Positions 51,269 through 61,561 are shown, numbered from the stretch's first letter. The stretch: DNA of 64,000 nt from an uncultured Oscillospiraceae bacterium (GCA_910579775.1 CAJTUE010000002.1:124001-188000), one strand, 5' to 3'. The notes: generated by a model not told the origin, from the sequence alone. Numbers and translations are program-made.

Positions 51269-52156
51269 TTATAAGGTTTGTTTTTCCTCCCAGGGCCGCC
51301 GTTCCTTCGCTTCCAGATAAAGCCGCATGTAGCTGTCGTGTCGGCTTTGAGGGATCGCCCCTGCCTCCACCGCCTCCAACACGGCACAGCCCTTCTCCTT
51401 GGTATGGGAACAGCCCACGAACCGGCAGCGGTCCAGATAGGGACGAAACTCCCGAAAGCTGGCGCCTAATGCCTCCTTGTCCAGAAGGTCCAGGCGCTCC
51501 GCCTCAAAGGAGGAAAACCCCGGGGTATCGGCCACCAAGGCATCTCCTACCCGAAACAGCTCCACATGACGGGTGGTATGCCGCCCGCGGCCCAGCTTCT
51601 CACTGACCTCGCCGGTCTCAATGGCAAAGGTAGGCTCCAGGGCGTTGAGCACGCTGGACTTCCCCACGCCGGAATTGCCCGTAAAGGCAGAAACCTTGCC
51701 CTGCAAGAGCGCACGCAACTCTCCCACGCCCTCCCCTGTCGCCGCGCTGATACGGAGAACGGGAAAGCCCGCGGCGGCATAGGTTTTTGCCAAGGTGTCG
51801 CCGGGGTCTAGGTCACACTTGTTGATGGCGACGACCACCTCGTAGCCCTTCCCCTCCGCCACCGAGCTCACCCGGTCGATGAGGTAGGGGTCGCTGATGG
51901 GATTGACGTTGGCGCAGAGGATGACCAGCTGGTCGATGTTGGCTACCGCCGGACGAGCCAGCTGGTTGCGCCGGGGTAGCACAGCCTCCACTGCTCCCGT
52001 GCCGTCACTGTTCAGGGTGATCTCCACCCGGTCGCCCACCAAAGGACTGACCCTTTGGTGGCGGAGCTTGCCCCGCCCCCGGCAGGTCACCGTTTCCCCC
52101 GCCAGGTCTACATAGTAGAATCCTGACAGGGCCTTCATGATGGTTCCTTCCATCAT
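51269..52156 (-). CDS. rsgA: Small-ribosomal-subunit biogenesis GTPase
   Basis: Circularly permuted GTPase that tests the 30S subunit. The motif order is G4 NKCD (112-115), G1 GNSGVGKS (160-167), G3 DTPG (210-213), after an OB-fold domain; the C-terminal zinc site is C244, C249, H251, C257. 295 residues. The start at 52156, overlapping the prkC stop (ATGA), gives the N-terminus EGTIMKALSGFYYV, which matches the Bacillus form; an inner ATG at 52138 is possible. Confidence 0.95.
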   Translation of the reverse strand: MMEGTIMKALSGFYYVDLAGETVTCRGRGKLRHQRVSPLVGDRVEITLNSDGTGAVEAVLPRRNQLARPAVANIDQLVILCANVNPISDPYLIDRVSSVAEGKGYEVVVAINKCDLDPGDTLAKTYAAAGFPVLRISAATGEGVGELRALLQGKVSAFTGNSGVGKSSVLNALEPTFAIETGEVSEKLGRGRHTTRHVELFRVGDALVADTPGFSSFEAERLDLLDKEALGASFREFRPYLDRCRFVGCSHTKEKGCAVLEAVEAGAIPQSRHDSYMRLYLEAKERRPWEEKQTL

Positions 52157-54249
52157 TCGCTGAAGTTTACCATATACTGATCCACCAGCACATCGTCTAC
52201 ATAGACGCTCACCTGCTGGTTCCCCCGCCCGGTGATGCGGGGGGAGATGGGAAACAGGCCGGTCTCGATGGTGTTGTTGTGCTTCACCACGCCGTCCACC
52301 TCGATGCGGACGTTCACCGCGCTCTTATCCGCCGCGCTGGCGGGCAGGCTCACCGGAATGGCTTTACTGCCGCTGGCAGGCTGGTTTTGGGTAGGCTCAG
52401 GAGGCTCGGTCACTACAACAGGCGGGGTGACGTCGGGGCTGGGAGAAACATCCGGCGAGCTGCTGGGTCCGGGATCGTCGCTGGGTGTCGCCGGGCCGGA
52501 GCTGACCCGCAGGTCGATGGCCGTCCCCGCCAGCACCTTTGTGCCACCCGGAATGCTCTGCCAAAGCACCATCCCGGCCTCTACGGTCTCAGAGGGTTCT
52601 TCGTCCACCTTACCTACCTCCAGCTCCATCTCCTCCAGGGTCTTGCGGGCCTCCTCCAGCTTCATCTGGGTCACGGGGACCACCATGATCTCCTTCAGGT
52701 CGGGGCCGCTGCTGATGACCAGCGTCACCCGGTCCCCCCGCTTCACCGGCGTTCCCTCCAAAAGGTCCGTGCGGATGGCGTAGTTCTTTGTGATCTCGTC
52801 GTTGGCCTCCAGTTCCTGGCTCACCACCAGGCCCATGCTGTCACGCAGAAGCTCCATGGCGGCCCTCTGCTCCATGTTTTCCACCTTGGGAATGGTCATT
52901 TCGTTTCCGCCGGAGCTGATATCCACCGTGATGGTCACCTTTTCGCCCTCATTGGCCTTGACCATCTCGCCCTTCTTCGGCATCTGGTCCACCACCTCAC
53001 CGGCTTCAAACTCTTCGCTGGGAACAAACGTCCCCTCCACGACCTCAAACTTGTCTGTAATCTCACTGTCCTGCCGGATCTCGGTCAGGGTCATTCCCTG
53101 CAGGTCGGGCACCTGGAAGCTCAAAGTCTCCGGGTTGACGATGCCGCTGAAAAAGCTGGACCAGAGGAACCAGATGACCCCCGCGATAAAGGCGATGATC
53201 GCGCCTACCGCCAGCAGGATGGGCCACACAGGCCCCCTTCTGTCGTCGTAATCGTCCATGTCCTCCTCCACTCTCCGGCGCGGTCTGGGCGGCTGCTCTT
53301 CCCGCCGCCGCTCCTCCCGGTGGGGCTCCTCCTTTGTATGGATGGGCCCTACGGGCACGGGACGGGTGGGCTCGTCGCCGGGCTTCAGATCCTCGCTGGT
53401 GTAGTCAAAGTTGATGTTGGGATTCTTGCGGAACTCCTCCAGGTCGGTGAGCATATCGTCGGCGCTCAAATACCGCTCGTTGGCATCGGGACACATGGCC
53501 TTCATGGTGATCTCCTGAAGGGCCTCGGGAATGTCCGGGTTGATATCCCGTGGGGAAAGCGGAATAGAGTTGATATGCTGGATGGCCACCGACACGGGGG
53601 ATTCTCCTTCAAAGGGCAGCCGCCCGGTGGTCATCTCATAGAGCACCACCCCGGCTGAGTATATGTCACTGCGGGCGTCAATATGGCTTCCTCTGGCCTG
53701 CTCGGGGGAAATATAGTGCACCGAACCCAGGGCCTCCTGGGTCAGGGAGGACTGGTTGGCGGAGGTAAGCCGAGCAATGCCAAAGTCGGCCACCTTCACG
53801 CTCCCATCCCGCAGGACCATGATGTTGTGAGGCTTGATATCCCGGTGGATGATGCCCCGGCTGTGGGCGTGGCTGAGTCCCCGCATGATCTGGGTAATGA
53901 AATGCAGAGCCTCCCGCCAGTTCAGGGGCGCGCCCTTCTTTTGCATATACTGCTTGAGGGTGATGCCGTCGATGAGCTCCATGACGATATAGTCCAGATC
54001 GTCGGAGTGGGACACGTCATACACCGCCACGATGTTGGGGTGAGAGAGCATGGCGACAGCCTGAGACTCGTCGTGGAAGCGGCGGCGGAACTCCGCGTCC
54101 TGGGCCAGGTCCTGCTTGAGGATCTTCACCGCCACCAGCCGGTTCAGGCGATGACAGCGGGCCTTATACACCACCGCCATGCCGCCGGTGCCGATGACCT
54201 CCAGTAGTTCATAACGGTTATCTAAGAATTTACCGATATAGCGATCCAT
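52153..54249 (-). CDS. prkC: PASTA-domain Ser/Thr protein kinase
   Basis: Membrane kinase that senses muropeptides and controls growth, germination or stationary-phase events. Kinase domain: GTGGMAVV (20-27), catalytic lysine K42, HRDIKPHN with D137, DFG 155-157. A juxtamembrane acidic/Arg-rich stretch, one membrane helix (about 338-360), then three PASTA repeats (about 372-575) and a Ser/Pro-rich linker leading to a C-terminal beta domain. 698 residues. Partner phosphatase is the next gene upstream. Confidence 0.96.
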   Translation of the reverse strand: MDRYIGKFLDNRYELLEVIGTGGMAVVYKARCHRLNRLVAVKILKQDLAQDAEFRRRFHDESQAVAMLSHPNIVAVYDVSHSDDLDYIVMELIDGITLKQYMQKKGAPLNWREALHFITQIMRGLSHAHSRGIIHRDIKPHNIMVLRDGSVKVADFGIARLTSANQSSLTQEALGSVHYISPEQARGSHIDARSDIYSAGVVLYEMTTGRLPFEGESPVSVAIQHINSIPLSPRDINPDIPEALQEITMKAMCPDANERYLSADDMLTDLEEFRKNPNINFDYTSEDLKPGDEPTRPVPVGPIHTKEEPHREERRREEQPPRPRRRVEEDMDDYDDRRGPVWPILLAVGAIIAFIAGVIWFLWSSFFSGIVNPETLSFQVPDLQGMTLTEIRQDSEITDKFEVVEGTFVPSEEFEAGEVVDQMPKKGEMVKANEGEKVTITVDISSGGNEMTIPKVENMEQRAAMELLRDSMGLVVSQELEANDEITKNYAIRTDLLEGTPVKRGDRVTLVISSGPDLKEIMVVPVTQMKLEEARKTLEEMELEVGKVDEEPSETVEAGMVLWQSIPGGTKVLAGTAIDLRVSSGPATPSDDPGPSSSPDVSPSPDVTPPVVVTEPPEPTQNQPASGSKAIPVSLPASAADKSAVNVRIEVDGVVKHNNTIETGLFPISPRITGRGNQQVSVYVDDVLVDQYMVNFSE

Positions 54250-54261
54250 GGCAAACCCTCC

Positions 54262-54987
54262 TTAGAGTTGAATGAGAACGGCGGTCACATTATCCGGCGC
54301 CCCTCTGGACAGGGCCAGGTGGAGTAGGCGCTCACACCCCTCCGATGCCGGTCCGCCATGGATCAGCTCAAAAAGCAGCTCCTGGTCGGTGACCACGTTG
54401 GACAGCCCGTCAGAGCACAGCAGGATCAGCGTTCCCTCCTGCCGCTGGGTGACGTAGCTGTCCACCGCCACCTGCGCCTCCGCGCCCAAGGCACGGGTGA
54501 TCAGATTCTTTTGAGGATGTAAGCGGGCCTCCTCGTGGGTGATCTCCCCCCGCTCCACCAGGTCCTCTACCACTGAGTGGTCTCGGGTCAGTTGGCGGAT
54601 CCCTTGGTGAGATACCATGTACGCGCGGCTGTCTCCCACATTGACCAGGTATACCCGTTCCGGTCCCACGACCGCCGCCACCAAGGTGGTGCCCATGCCC
54701 CGGCAGCTCTCATCCATGGCCGCCCGGTAACACACCAGCTCATTGGCCTGCTCCACCGCCCGGCGCAGAAGGCTCTCCACATCCGGCTTCTCGCCGTTCA
54801 AGCCTTCTCCCACAGTGGCCGCGAAGCTCTCCACCGCCATGGAGCTGGCCACATTGCCCGCTCTGGCGCCACCCATGCCGTCGCATACCACGGCAAAGGG
54901 ATAGCGCGCGTCCGCCGGTGAAACGTAGTAGGCGTCCTGATTCTGTTTCCGTACCGCGCCCACATCGCTGACGCCCCAAAGCTCCAT
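54262..54987 (-). CDS. prpC: PP2C-type protein phosphatase
   Basis: Removes phosphate from PrkC and its targets. Metal-binding motifs are GAVRKQNQDAYYV near 9-21, VCDGMGGARAGNVAS near 34-48, GDSRAYM near 118-124 and LCSDGLSNVV near 190-199 with GAPDNVTAVL near 229-238. 241 residues. ATG at 54987 is chosen for its AAAGGA site; a GTG at 54996 would overlap the rlmN stop. The phosphatase-kinase pair is the standard arrangement. Confidence 0.94.
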   Translation of the reverse strand: MELWGVSDVGAVRKQNQDAYYVSPADARYPFAVVCDGMGGARAGNVASSMAVESFAATVGEGLNGEKPDVESLLRRAVEQANELVCYRAAMDESCRGMGTTLVAAVVGPERVYLVNVGDSRAYMVSHQGIRQLTRDHSVVEDLVERGEITHEEARLHPQKNLITRALGAEAQVAVDSYVTQRQEGTLILLCSDGLSNVVTDQELLFELIHGGPASEGCERLLHLALSRGAPDNVTAVLIQL

Positions 54988-54992
54988 TGTCC

Positions 54993-56033
54993 TCACATCC
55001 TTTCCGCCGCCTCCGCGCCGCCCATGGCCTTACGCCGCAACTGTCCGCAGGAGGCGTCGATGTCTCCCCCCAGCTTTCGCCGGACGGTCACCGTTACACC
55101 TCGATCCTCCAACCGTTTTTGAAAGGCCCGCACCCGTCTGCTGGGCTTCAGTGGGCTCTCCTCCACATGATTCAGGGGAATGAGGTTCACATGGCTCCCC
55201 GTTCCCGCCAGATAGCCCGCCAGCAGATCGGCCTGGGCATCCGAGTCGTTCACTCCGTCGATCATCGCGTACTCAAAGGAGATCCGCCGGCCGGTGGTCT
55301 CAAAATACCGGCGGCAGGTATCCATCAGCTTTTCTACGCCCACGCTCCGGTTCACCGGCATGATCTTACTGCGGGTCTCGTCATCGGGGGCATGGAGCGA
55401 AACGCTTAATGTTAATTGTAACCGACGAGAGGCCAGTTTGTCAATTTTTTCGGTCAGCCCACAGGTGGACAGGCTGATATGCCGCATCCCCATATTCAGA
55501 CCATCCGGGTGGTTCACCAGCTCTAAAAACCGCATAACATTCTCAAAATTGTCCAAAGGCTCACCGATACCCATCAAAACAATGTTGGAAACTTCCGCAC
55601 CACTGTCCAGTTGGGTAAACAAGACTTGGTCCAATATCTCCGACGCCGCCAGGTCCCGTATCTTCCCGCCCAGGGTAGACGCGCAAAAAGCACAGCCCAT
55701 CCGGCACCCTACCTGAGAGGAAACACAGACCGTGTTGCCGTGACGGTAGCGCATCAGCACTGTCTCCACGCAGTTCCCGTCTCTCAGACGCCACAGGTAT
55801 TTGATGGTCCCGTCCTCCTTGGACACCTGCTTGCGCTCCACCTGGGGCCGGGTGATATAGGCTTTTTCCCTCAGAGTCTGGCGCAATTCCTTGGAAAGGT
55901 TCGTCATCTCCTCAAAATCAGTCACACCCTTGTGCATCCAGGAAAAGATCTGTCTGGCCCGAAAGGCGGGCTGACCCAGGTCCTTGCAAAACGCCTCCAG
56001 CTCGGGCAGGTCATAAGACTTTAAATCGATCAT
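54993..56033 (-). CDS. rlmN: Dual-specificity 23S rRNA/tRNA adenine C2-methyltransferase
   Basis: Radical-SAM enzyme that methylates A2503 of 23S rRNA and A37 of tRNAs. The cluster-binding motif is C-x3-C-x2-C in GCRMGCAFCAS near 99-109, and the C-terminal catalytic cysteine is in SCGQLR near 336-341. 346 residues from the ATG at 56033, which overlaps the rsmB stop (ATGA) and follows GGGAGG. The longer frame extends into rsmB. Confidence 0.95.
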   Translation of the reverse strand: MIDLKSYDLPELEAFCKDLGQPAFRARQIFSWMHKGVTDFEEMTNLSKELRQTLREKAYITRPQVERKQVSKEDGTIKYLWRLRDGNCVETVLMRYRHGNTVCVSSQVGCRMGCAFCASTLGGKIRDLAASEILDQVLFTQLDSGAEVSNIVLMGIGEPLDNFENVMRFLELVNHPDGLNMGMRHISLSTCGLTEKIDKLASRRLQLTLSVSLHAPDDETRSKIMPVNRSVGVEKLMDTCRRYFETTGRRISFEYAMIDGVNDSDAQADLLAGYLAGTGSHVNLIPLNHVEESPLKPSRRVRAFQKRLEDRGVTVTVRRKLGGDIDASCGQLRRKAMGGAEAAERM

Positions 56034-57337
56034 GTCTCCACCTCCCGGGTCAGCACCGCGTAATAGAACCCATCCGTCCCCTTTTCCTGGGGCCACAGGG
56101 TCTCTTGACATTGCAAGGAAAATTCCCTTCGCTTGTCCAAAAAGGCCATCACGCGGCCCTCGTTCTCCTCCCTGCGCAGGGTACAGGTGGCGTAGAGCAG
56201 ACGCCCCCCAGGCTTCACCACTCCTCCTGCGTTTTCCAGGATCGCGGTCTGGAGTGGCGTCAGAGCGGCAAAATCAGCCGGGTCCTTATACCGAATATCC
56301 GGTTTTTTCCCAATAATACCCAATCCTGAACAGGGCACATCAGCAATCACCAGGTCAAAAGAGCCCTCCACCGGCTTGGTCGCGTCTCCCACCATAGCCT
56401 TGACGCAGGACAGCCCCAGGCGCTGCGCGCTTTTCTCCAGCTCTTGCACCTTCCACGGATAAACATCTCTGCTGACGATCTCCCCCCGGTCCCCCATAGC
56501 CACCGCCGCCGCAAAGGACTTTCCGCCCGGCGCGGCACACAGGTCCAGCACCCTCTCTCCCGCCTTGGGAGCCGCCGCCAGCACAGCGGTCTTAGCCGCC
56601 GGGTCCTGAATATAAAAGAACCCCTTTTGAAAGGCGGGCAGCTCTTCCAAATTGCCGGTCCCCTCCAAAAGCAGGCAGTTTTCCATCCATGGGTGCTCCC
56701 GCGCCAATACCCCCTCGCGCTCCAGCCGCTTCACCAGCTCCTCCGAAGACAGCTTGCAGGTATTCACCTGCGCCGTCATAGGCGCTAAGGCATTGTTCTC
56801 CTTCAGAAGCGCCTCCACCCGGGTGGCGTCACCATCCAGCTGCCCCGCAAATTCCTCCACCAGCCAAAGGGGATGGCTGTATCGCACCGATAACCTCTGC
56901 CAGACCTCTTCCGGGCCTGACCACTTTTCCTCCAGCCGTTGGGACAGTTCCCCCCGGCGACGGTCCAGATTGCGCAGGATGGCGTTAACAAAGCCCGCTG
57001 TCCGGGGGTTCTTCCCCCGCTTTTTCGCGAGCTTCACCGCCTCGTCCACTGCCGCCCGGACAGGGATCTGGTCCATCATGAGGATCTGATACCCACCCAG
57101 ACGCAGGATCTCCAGCACTGTCAGCTCCAGCTTTTCCAGAGACAGCGAGGAAAGCTCTCTCAGATATTCATCCAGCCACAGCCGGTTTTGTAGCACGCCG
57201 TATACCAGCCGCGTGGCCAGCGCTGCCTCCCGCGGCTCCATACCCTTCAGCACCTTCCGCAGGCCCTCGTTGGCCCACTCGCCCCGCTTCGCGCACCGCT
57301 CCAGCACCGTGAGCGCCGCACTTCTCGCCGTCTCCAT
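56030..57337 (-). CDS. rsmB: 16S rRNA m5C967 methyltransferase
   Basis: 435 residues: an N-terminal NusB-like domain (about 1-130), then the methyltransferase with the SAM motif LDLCAAPGGKSFAAA near 246-260 and the catalytic cysteine in ADVPCSGLGIIGK near 314-326, plus ATCTLRREENE near 385-395. Standard order fmt-rsmB-rlmN. Confidence 0.94.
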   Translation of the reverse strand: METARSAALTVLERCAKRGEWANEGLRKVLKGMEPREAALATRLVYGVLQNRLWLDEYLRELSSLSLEKLELTVLEILRLGGYQILMMDQIPVRAAVDEAVKLAKKRGKNPRTAGFVNAILRNLDRRRGELSQRLEEKWSGPEEVWQRLSVRYSHPLWLVEEFAGQLDGDATRVEALLKENNALAPMTAQVNTCKLSSEELVKRLEREGVLAREHPWMENCLLLEGTGNLEELPAFQKGFFYIQDPAAKTAVLAAAPKAGERVLDLCAAPGGKSFAAAVAMGDRGEIVSRDVYPWKVQELEKSAQRLGLSCVKAMVGDATKPVEGSFDLVIADVPCSGLGIIGKKPDIRYKDPADFAALTPLQTAILENAGGVVKPGGRLLYATCTLRREENEGRVMAFLDKRREFSLQCQETLWPQEKGTDGFYYAVLTREVET

Positions 57338-57388
57338 CTTTCCTCACCTCCCCATCTCTCAGCTTTCAATCTGTAAAGCGTTCTGCAA

Positions 57389-58306
57389 TTACAGATTTAT
57401 GGGATGCCCCATCAAAAACGCCGTCGCTAACATTGCCTTTTTCCCGTCGGGCTGTATGGTGACAAGCTCCAAAACTTTACCGTCTCCACAAGCGATCTTC
57501 AAACCTTTCTTATTATCCGCCTGCACGACCGACCCCGGTGTCTTGGATGTGGTCTCCCCTGTCAGCGCCGTCTGGAGTACCTTACAGCGCAGGCCGTCCA
57601 GCTCCATCACCGCCGCTGGCCAGGGGCACAGTCCACGGACCTGGTCATGGAGCGCCTGGGCCGGACGGGAAAAGTCCATGGGGGAAAGCTCACGGGTCAG
57701 CATAGGCGCCAAGGTGGCCTTGCTCTCGTCCTGTGGCGTCCGCGTGGCCGTCCCCTGCTCGATGGCATCCACCGCCTCTGTCACCAGCTGCCCGCCCAGC
57801 TCCGCCAAGCGGTCATAGAGCGCCCGCGCCGTCTCGTCCGGCTCAATAGGCGTGGCTCTCTGCAAAATAATATCCCCCGCGTCCAGGTCATGGGCCATGT
57901 GCATAATGGTAACGCCCGTCTCTCTCTCTCCATTGAGAATGGCCCAGTTGATGGGGGCCGCTCCCCGGAGCTTGGGGAGCAAGGACGAGTGGACGTTGAT
58001 ACACCCCAGCTTCGGATACGCCAGCATTTCGTCGGGCAAAATGCGCCCATAGGCCGCCACTACGATCAGCTCGGGTGCAAGGGCCTCCACTGTCTTCATG
58101 GCCTCTCCGTCCCGGAGCTTTTCCGGCTGAAACACAGGAATCTCATGGTCCAGCGCATATTCCTTCACCGGACAGGCCGTTACCTTCATGCGGCTGCGGG
58201 GCTTATCCGGCTGACAAAACACTCCCACCAGCTCATGTCCCGCCTCTGCCAACGCACGCAAGGACGCAACGGCAAAGTCCGGCGTCCCCATAAACAGGAT
58301 CTTCAT
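57389..58306 (-). CDS. fmt: Methionyl-tRNA formyltransferase
   Basis: Formylates initiator Met-tRNA using 10-formyl-THF. The 305-residue protein has MGTPDFAVASLRAL (6-19), the catalytic-loop INVHSSLLPKLRGAAPI near 107-123 and DAGDIILQ near 147-154. It lies three bases downstream of def, the deformylase that undoes its modification on proteins. Confidence 0.95.
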   Translation of the reverse strand: MKILFMGTPDFAVASLRALAEAGHELVGVFCQPDKPRSRMKVTACPVKEYALDHEIPVFQPEKLRDGEAMKTVEALAPELIVVAAYGRILPDEMLAYPKLGCINVHSSLLPKLRGAAPINWAILNGERETGVTIMHMAHDLDAGDIILQRATPIEPDETARALYDRLAELGGQLVTEAVDAIEQGTATRTPQDESKATLAPMLTRELSPMDFSRPAQALHDQVRGLCPWPAAVMELDGLRCKVLQTALTGETTSKTPGSVVQADNKKGLKIACGDGKVLELVTIQPDGKKAMLATAFLMGHPINL

Positions 58307-58309
58307 GGG

Positions 58310-58840
58310 TCACCTCTTTTCCGTCGCTCTTCCCTGCTTGCGGTCCTTTTTCTCCGCCGCGGCCTGGATGGCGTCCAGCTCTTCCTCTGTATAGAGCCGC
58401 CCCATCACATGCTCGGTAAAGAGGTGCCCGTCCAGATGCTCGATCTCATGGCAGAAGCACCGCGCGGACATCCCCACGTCCTCCACCTCGAAAACCTTTC
58501 CGGTGCGGTCCTGGGCCCGCACCTTGGCCCAGTCAGGCCGCTTGACCCAGCCATACAGTCCGGGTACAGACAGACACCCCTCATAGCCCTCCTGCTCTCC
58601 ATCGGTCTCCAGGAGCTCGGGGTTTACCAGTTCGATGACGTGCCCGTCCGAGGCGGTGACCAGGCAGACACGCCGCAGGATCCCCACTTGGGGCGCCGCC
58701 AGGCCATAGCCGTGGGCCTCCTCCAGAGTGTCGTGCATATCGTCCAGCAGTTCCCACAGCTTTTCGTCGAAGTTCGTGACCGGGTGACAGCGTTTGGCCA
58801 ACACCTCGTCCCCTTGCTCAATGATCGTTCTGATAGCCAT
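58310..58840 (-). CDS. def: Peptide deformylase
   Basis: Metal-dependent removal of N-terminal formyl groups. The three family motifs are present: GYGLAAPQVG near 43-52, EGCLSVPG near 88-95 (metal-binding Cys) and HEIEHLDG near 131-138 (HExxH). 176 residues, a usual length for clostridial type enzymes. Confidence 0.94.
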   Translation of the reverse strand: MAIRTIIEQGDEVLAKRCHPVTNFDEKLWELLDDMHDTLEEAHGYGLAAPQVGILRRVCLVTASDGHVIELVNPELLETDGEQEGYEGCLSVPGLYGWVKRPDWAKVRAQDRTGKVFEVEDVGMSARCFCHEIEHLDGHLFTEHVMGRLYTEEELDAIQAAAEKKDRKQGRATEKR

Positions 58841-58875
58841 ACATGTCCTCCTTGCTGTTGTGTCCGCACAACTTG

Positions 58876-61362
58876 TTAATCCATAGGGTTGGAGTCACCA
58901 AACAGGGATATCTCCCGATTTTCCTTGTCCTGTGAGCCCTGCCGCAAAAAGTGGGCGATCAGGGCACGGACCGGCCCCGCCGCCCCCTCCTGGCAGGAAA
59001 GGGTCAATTGATAGCGGTATCGTTCGTTGAGCTTGTAGATAGGCGCGGGAGCCGGGCCCAGCAAAGCAGGCTCGCCCTTCCGGTACCGCGGGTCACGCAG
59101 GGCCTTGTCCAGTCCCTGCCGCAGCCGCTGGCAGGCGCGAAGCACCCCTTCCTCGTTGCGGCCAGAGGCCGTAAGCACAAACAGCTCCCGGAAGGGCGGC
59201 ATCCCTGTAGCCCGCCGAAGTTCCAGCTCCTGGGCATAAAAGCTGTCATAGTCCTGCCTCGCGGCAAAGGTGATTACATCGTTGTCCGGGGTGTAGGTCT
59301 GAATGACCGCCCGCCCTGCCTTGGCGCCCCGCCCCGCGCGGCCTACCACCTGTGTGATCAGGGAAAAGGTCCGCTCTCCCGCACGAAAATCAGGCACATA
59401 GAGGCCGCTGTCGGCGGAGATCACCCCCACCAGCGTCACGTTTTCAAAATCCAGCCCCTTGGCCACCATCTGCGTCCCTAAGAGGATAGGGGCCTTCCCA
59501 TTGGCAAACTTGTCCAGGATGGTCTGGTGGCCTTTGCTTGGACTAACCACATCGGCGTCCAGCCGCAGGATCTCCCGCCCCGGAAACAGTTCCTCCAGCG
59601 TCTCTTGGAGACGCTGTGTCCCAGAGCCGACGAACCGCAAGGGTCCCCCGCACTGCGGACAGGCCTCGGGCAGCGGCTGGGAGTGCCCGCAGTGGTGGCA
59701 CATAAGCCGACGGTTGGCGGAGTGGTAAGTCAGATACACCGAGCATCTGGGACAGGTCGGCGCCTCGCCGCAGAGGTCGCACACCACCCGCTGCCGCGCG
59801 CCGCGGCGGTTGAGCAGGAGGATGCTTTGTTCTCCCCGGGCTATGTTGGCGGCCAGCTCTTCCGCCAGCTCTGTGCCCACGTCGGTATCATTTCCCCGGC
59901 GCAGTTCCTTCTTCATGTCACTGACTATGACCTCAGGCAGTGCCTGCCGGTTATACCGTCCGGGCAGTGTCAGCAGATGATAGCGGCCCTGCCGCGCCAG
60001 ATACATGCTCTCCACCGCCGGCGTCGCGGAACCCAGGACCAACAACGCCCCTTGCCGGGCACAGCGGTACTGGGCCACCTCTCTGGCATGGTACCGGGGC
60101 ACGTTCTCCGACTTATAGGACCCCTCATGCTCTTCGTCCAGCACCACGACCCCCAGATCCTCCAGCGGTGCGAACACCGCCGAGCGCGCGCCGATGACCA
60201 CTCTGGCCTTCCCCGAACGCGCCCGCTTCCACTCGTCGTAGCGTTGGGCGTCGGGTAGGGAGCTGTGGAGCACGGCTACCTGTTCTCCGAAATAGCCGGT
60301 GAAGATCCGTAAAAGCTGAGGCGTCAAGGCGATCTCCGGCACCAGCACCAGGGCGGACTTGCCCCGCTCCAGGGCCGACTGGATCAGCCGGATATAGACC
60401 TGGGTCTTTCCCGAGCCGGTAACGCCATACAACAGCGCCACGCCCGGCTTGTCCTCCTTCGCCAAACTGTCCAGTGCCTCAAAGGCCCTTTGCTGCTCCT
60501 CGTTCAGGGTAAAGGGCTTTCCGGGGGGCGGAAGATCCCGAATGGCACTTCGCAGGACCTCTCGCTTAGACAGGGTCAATATCCCCCGCTTCGCCAGTGC
60601 CCGCACCGTAGTCGAGCTGGCGCCGGTCAGATAACAGATCTCCTTCATGCCCCCATGCCCCACGGCAGTGAGAAGCTCTACCACGCTGTACTGTAGCGGT
60701 GCGGTCTTGCGCCGCAGTGCCGCCTGGGCCAGGGCCTCCTCCGGGGACAGGGCTAGAGACGCCACCTCCTCAGTTTTGTCCCCCACACCCCGTTTAATGC
60801 TGGCCTCGATGGTCAATATCCCTTCCCCCGCCAGCTTCCTAGCGATAGCCATGGGATCTGTCACACCAAAAGCCAGGCGAAGCTCCTTAACCTCCATGCC
60901 TCCTGGGCGGGACAGCAGCAGCTCCACCAGCCGTGCGGCGGCCGCGGACTTACCCGCCGCGGCCAGGGCGCGCTCCCGGTCTACTCCCTCCGCCAGCGAA
61001 ACGCTGTCGCGCACGGAAAACCAAAGTCCCGTGGGTAGCATGGCCTTGGCGGATTGGTAAACAGTACAAAAATACCGCCGGGCCATCCAAAGGCAAAGCT
61101 TCAGCTCCCCCTCCCGCAGCACCGGCGTCTCATCCAGCAGCGCCAAAACAGTTTTCAACCTGATCCGGGGCTTGTCCTCCGACCGCTCCAGCGCCAGGAC
61201 CAGACCCTCTACCACCTTGTTCCCCCGCCCAAAGGGGACCAACACCCGCATTCCGGGTAGGATCGTCTCCTCCAGAGCGGGCGGCACAAGATAGTCATAG
61301 GGCCGGTCGATGGCGAAGGTGGCCGCGCCCAGGGCCAGCTTCGCCGTCACGGTCAAGCTCAT
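58876..61362 (-). CDS. priA: Primosomal protein N', replication restart helicase
   Basis: 828 residues: N-terminal DNA-binding region (about 1-200), helicase core with Walker A GVTGSGKT near 308-315 and DEEH near 404-407, and zinc-binding cysteines CDLCGEAPTCPRC near 527-539 and CHHCGHSQPLPEACPQCGG near 552-570, then helicase motif VGRAGRGAKAGRAVIQTYTP near 681-700. The coaBC gene that often precedes it in Bacillus is absent here. Confidence 0.95.
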   Translation of the reverse strand: MSLTVTAKLALGAATFAIDRPYDYLVPPALEETILPGMRVLVPFGRGNKVVEGLVLALERSEDKPRIRLKTVLALLDETPVLREGELKLCLWMARRYFCTVYQSAKAMLPTGLWFSVRDSVSLAEGVDRERALAAAGKSAAAARLVELLLSRPGGMEVKELRLAFGVTDPMAIARKLAGEGILTIEASIKRGVGDKTEEVASLALSPEEALAQAALRRKTAPLQYSVVELLTAVGHGGMKEICYLTGASSTTVRALAKRGILTLSKREVLRSAIRDLPPPGKPFTLNEEQQRAFEALDSLAKEDKPGVALLYGVTGSGKTQVYIRLIQSALERGKSALVLVPEIALTPQLLRIFTGYFGEQVAVLHSSLPDAQRYDEWKRARSGKARVVIGARSAVFAPLEDLGVVVLDEEHEGSYKSENVPRYHAREVAQYRCARQGALLVLGSATPAVESMYLARQGRYHLLTLPGRYNRQALPEVIVSDMKKELRRGNDTDVGTELAEELAANIARGEQSILLLNRRGARQRVVCDLCGEAPTCPRCSVYLTYHSANRRLMCHHCGHSQPLPEACPQCGGPLRFVGSGTQRLQETLEELFPGREILRLDADVVSPSKGHQTILDKFANGKAPILLGTQMVAKGLDFENVTLVGVISADSGLYVPDFRAGERTFSLITQVVGRAGRGAKAGRAVIQTYTPDNDVITFAARQDYDSFYAQELELRRATGMPPFRELFVLTASGRNEEGVLRACQRLRQGLDKALRDPRYRKGEPALLGPAPAPIYKLNERYRYQLTLSCQEGAAGPVRALIAHFLRQGSQDKENREISLFGDSNPMD

Positions 61363-61369
61363 GGAAGAC

Positions 61370-61561
61370 TCAGTCCACCATGCTCACAAGACCGTCCGCC
61401 ACCTCACGGATGGCCAGCGTTACCGGCTTCTCCGAGAGAGGATATCCCTCGTCCTCGGCGGTCTGGGCGATCTGGCGGGCACGCTGAGCCACCACATTCA
61501 CCAGCATATAACGGCTGGGCACATGGTCCAACAGCTTGGACATCGCGGGATACAGCATCAT
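61370..61561 (-). CDS. rpoZ: RNA polymerase omega subunit
   Basis: 63 residues, short for the family but with the core PSRYMLVNVVAQRARQIA (15-32) and KPVTLAIREVADG (45-57). The RBS AGGAGTG precedes ATG-ATG at 61561. Position between gmk and priA matches Bacillus. Confidence 0.92.
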   Translation of the reverse strand: MMLYPAMSKLLDHVPSRYMLVNVVAQRARQIAQTAEDEGYPLSEKPVTLAIREVADGLVSMVD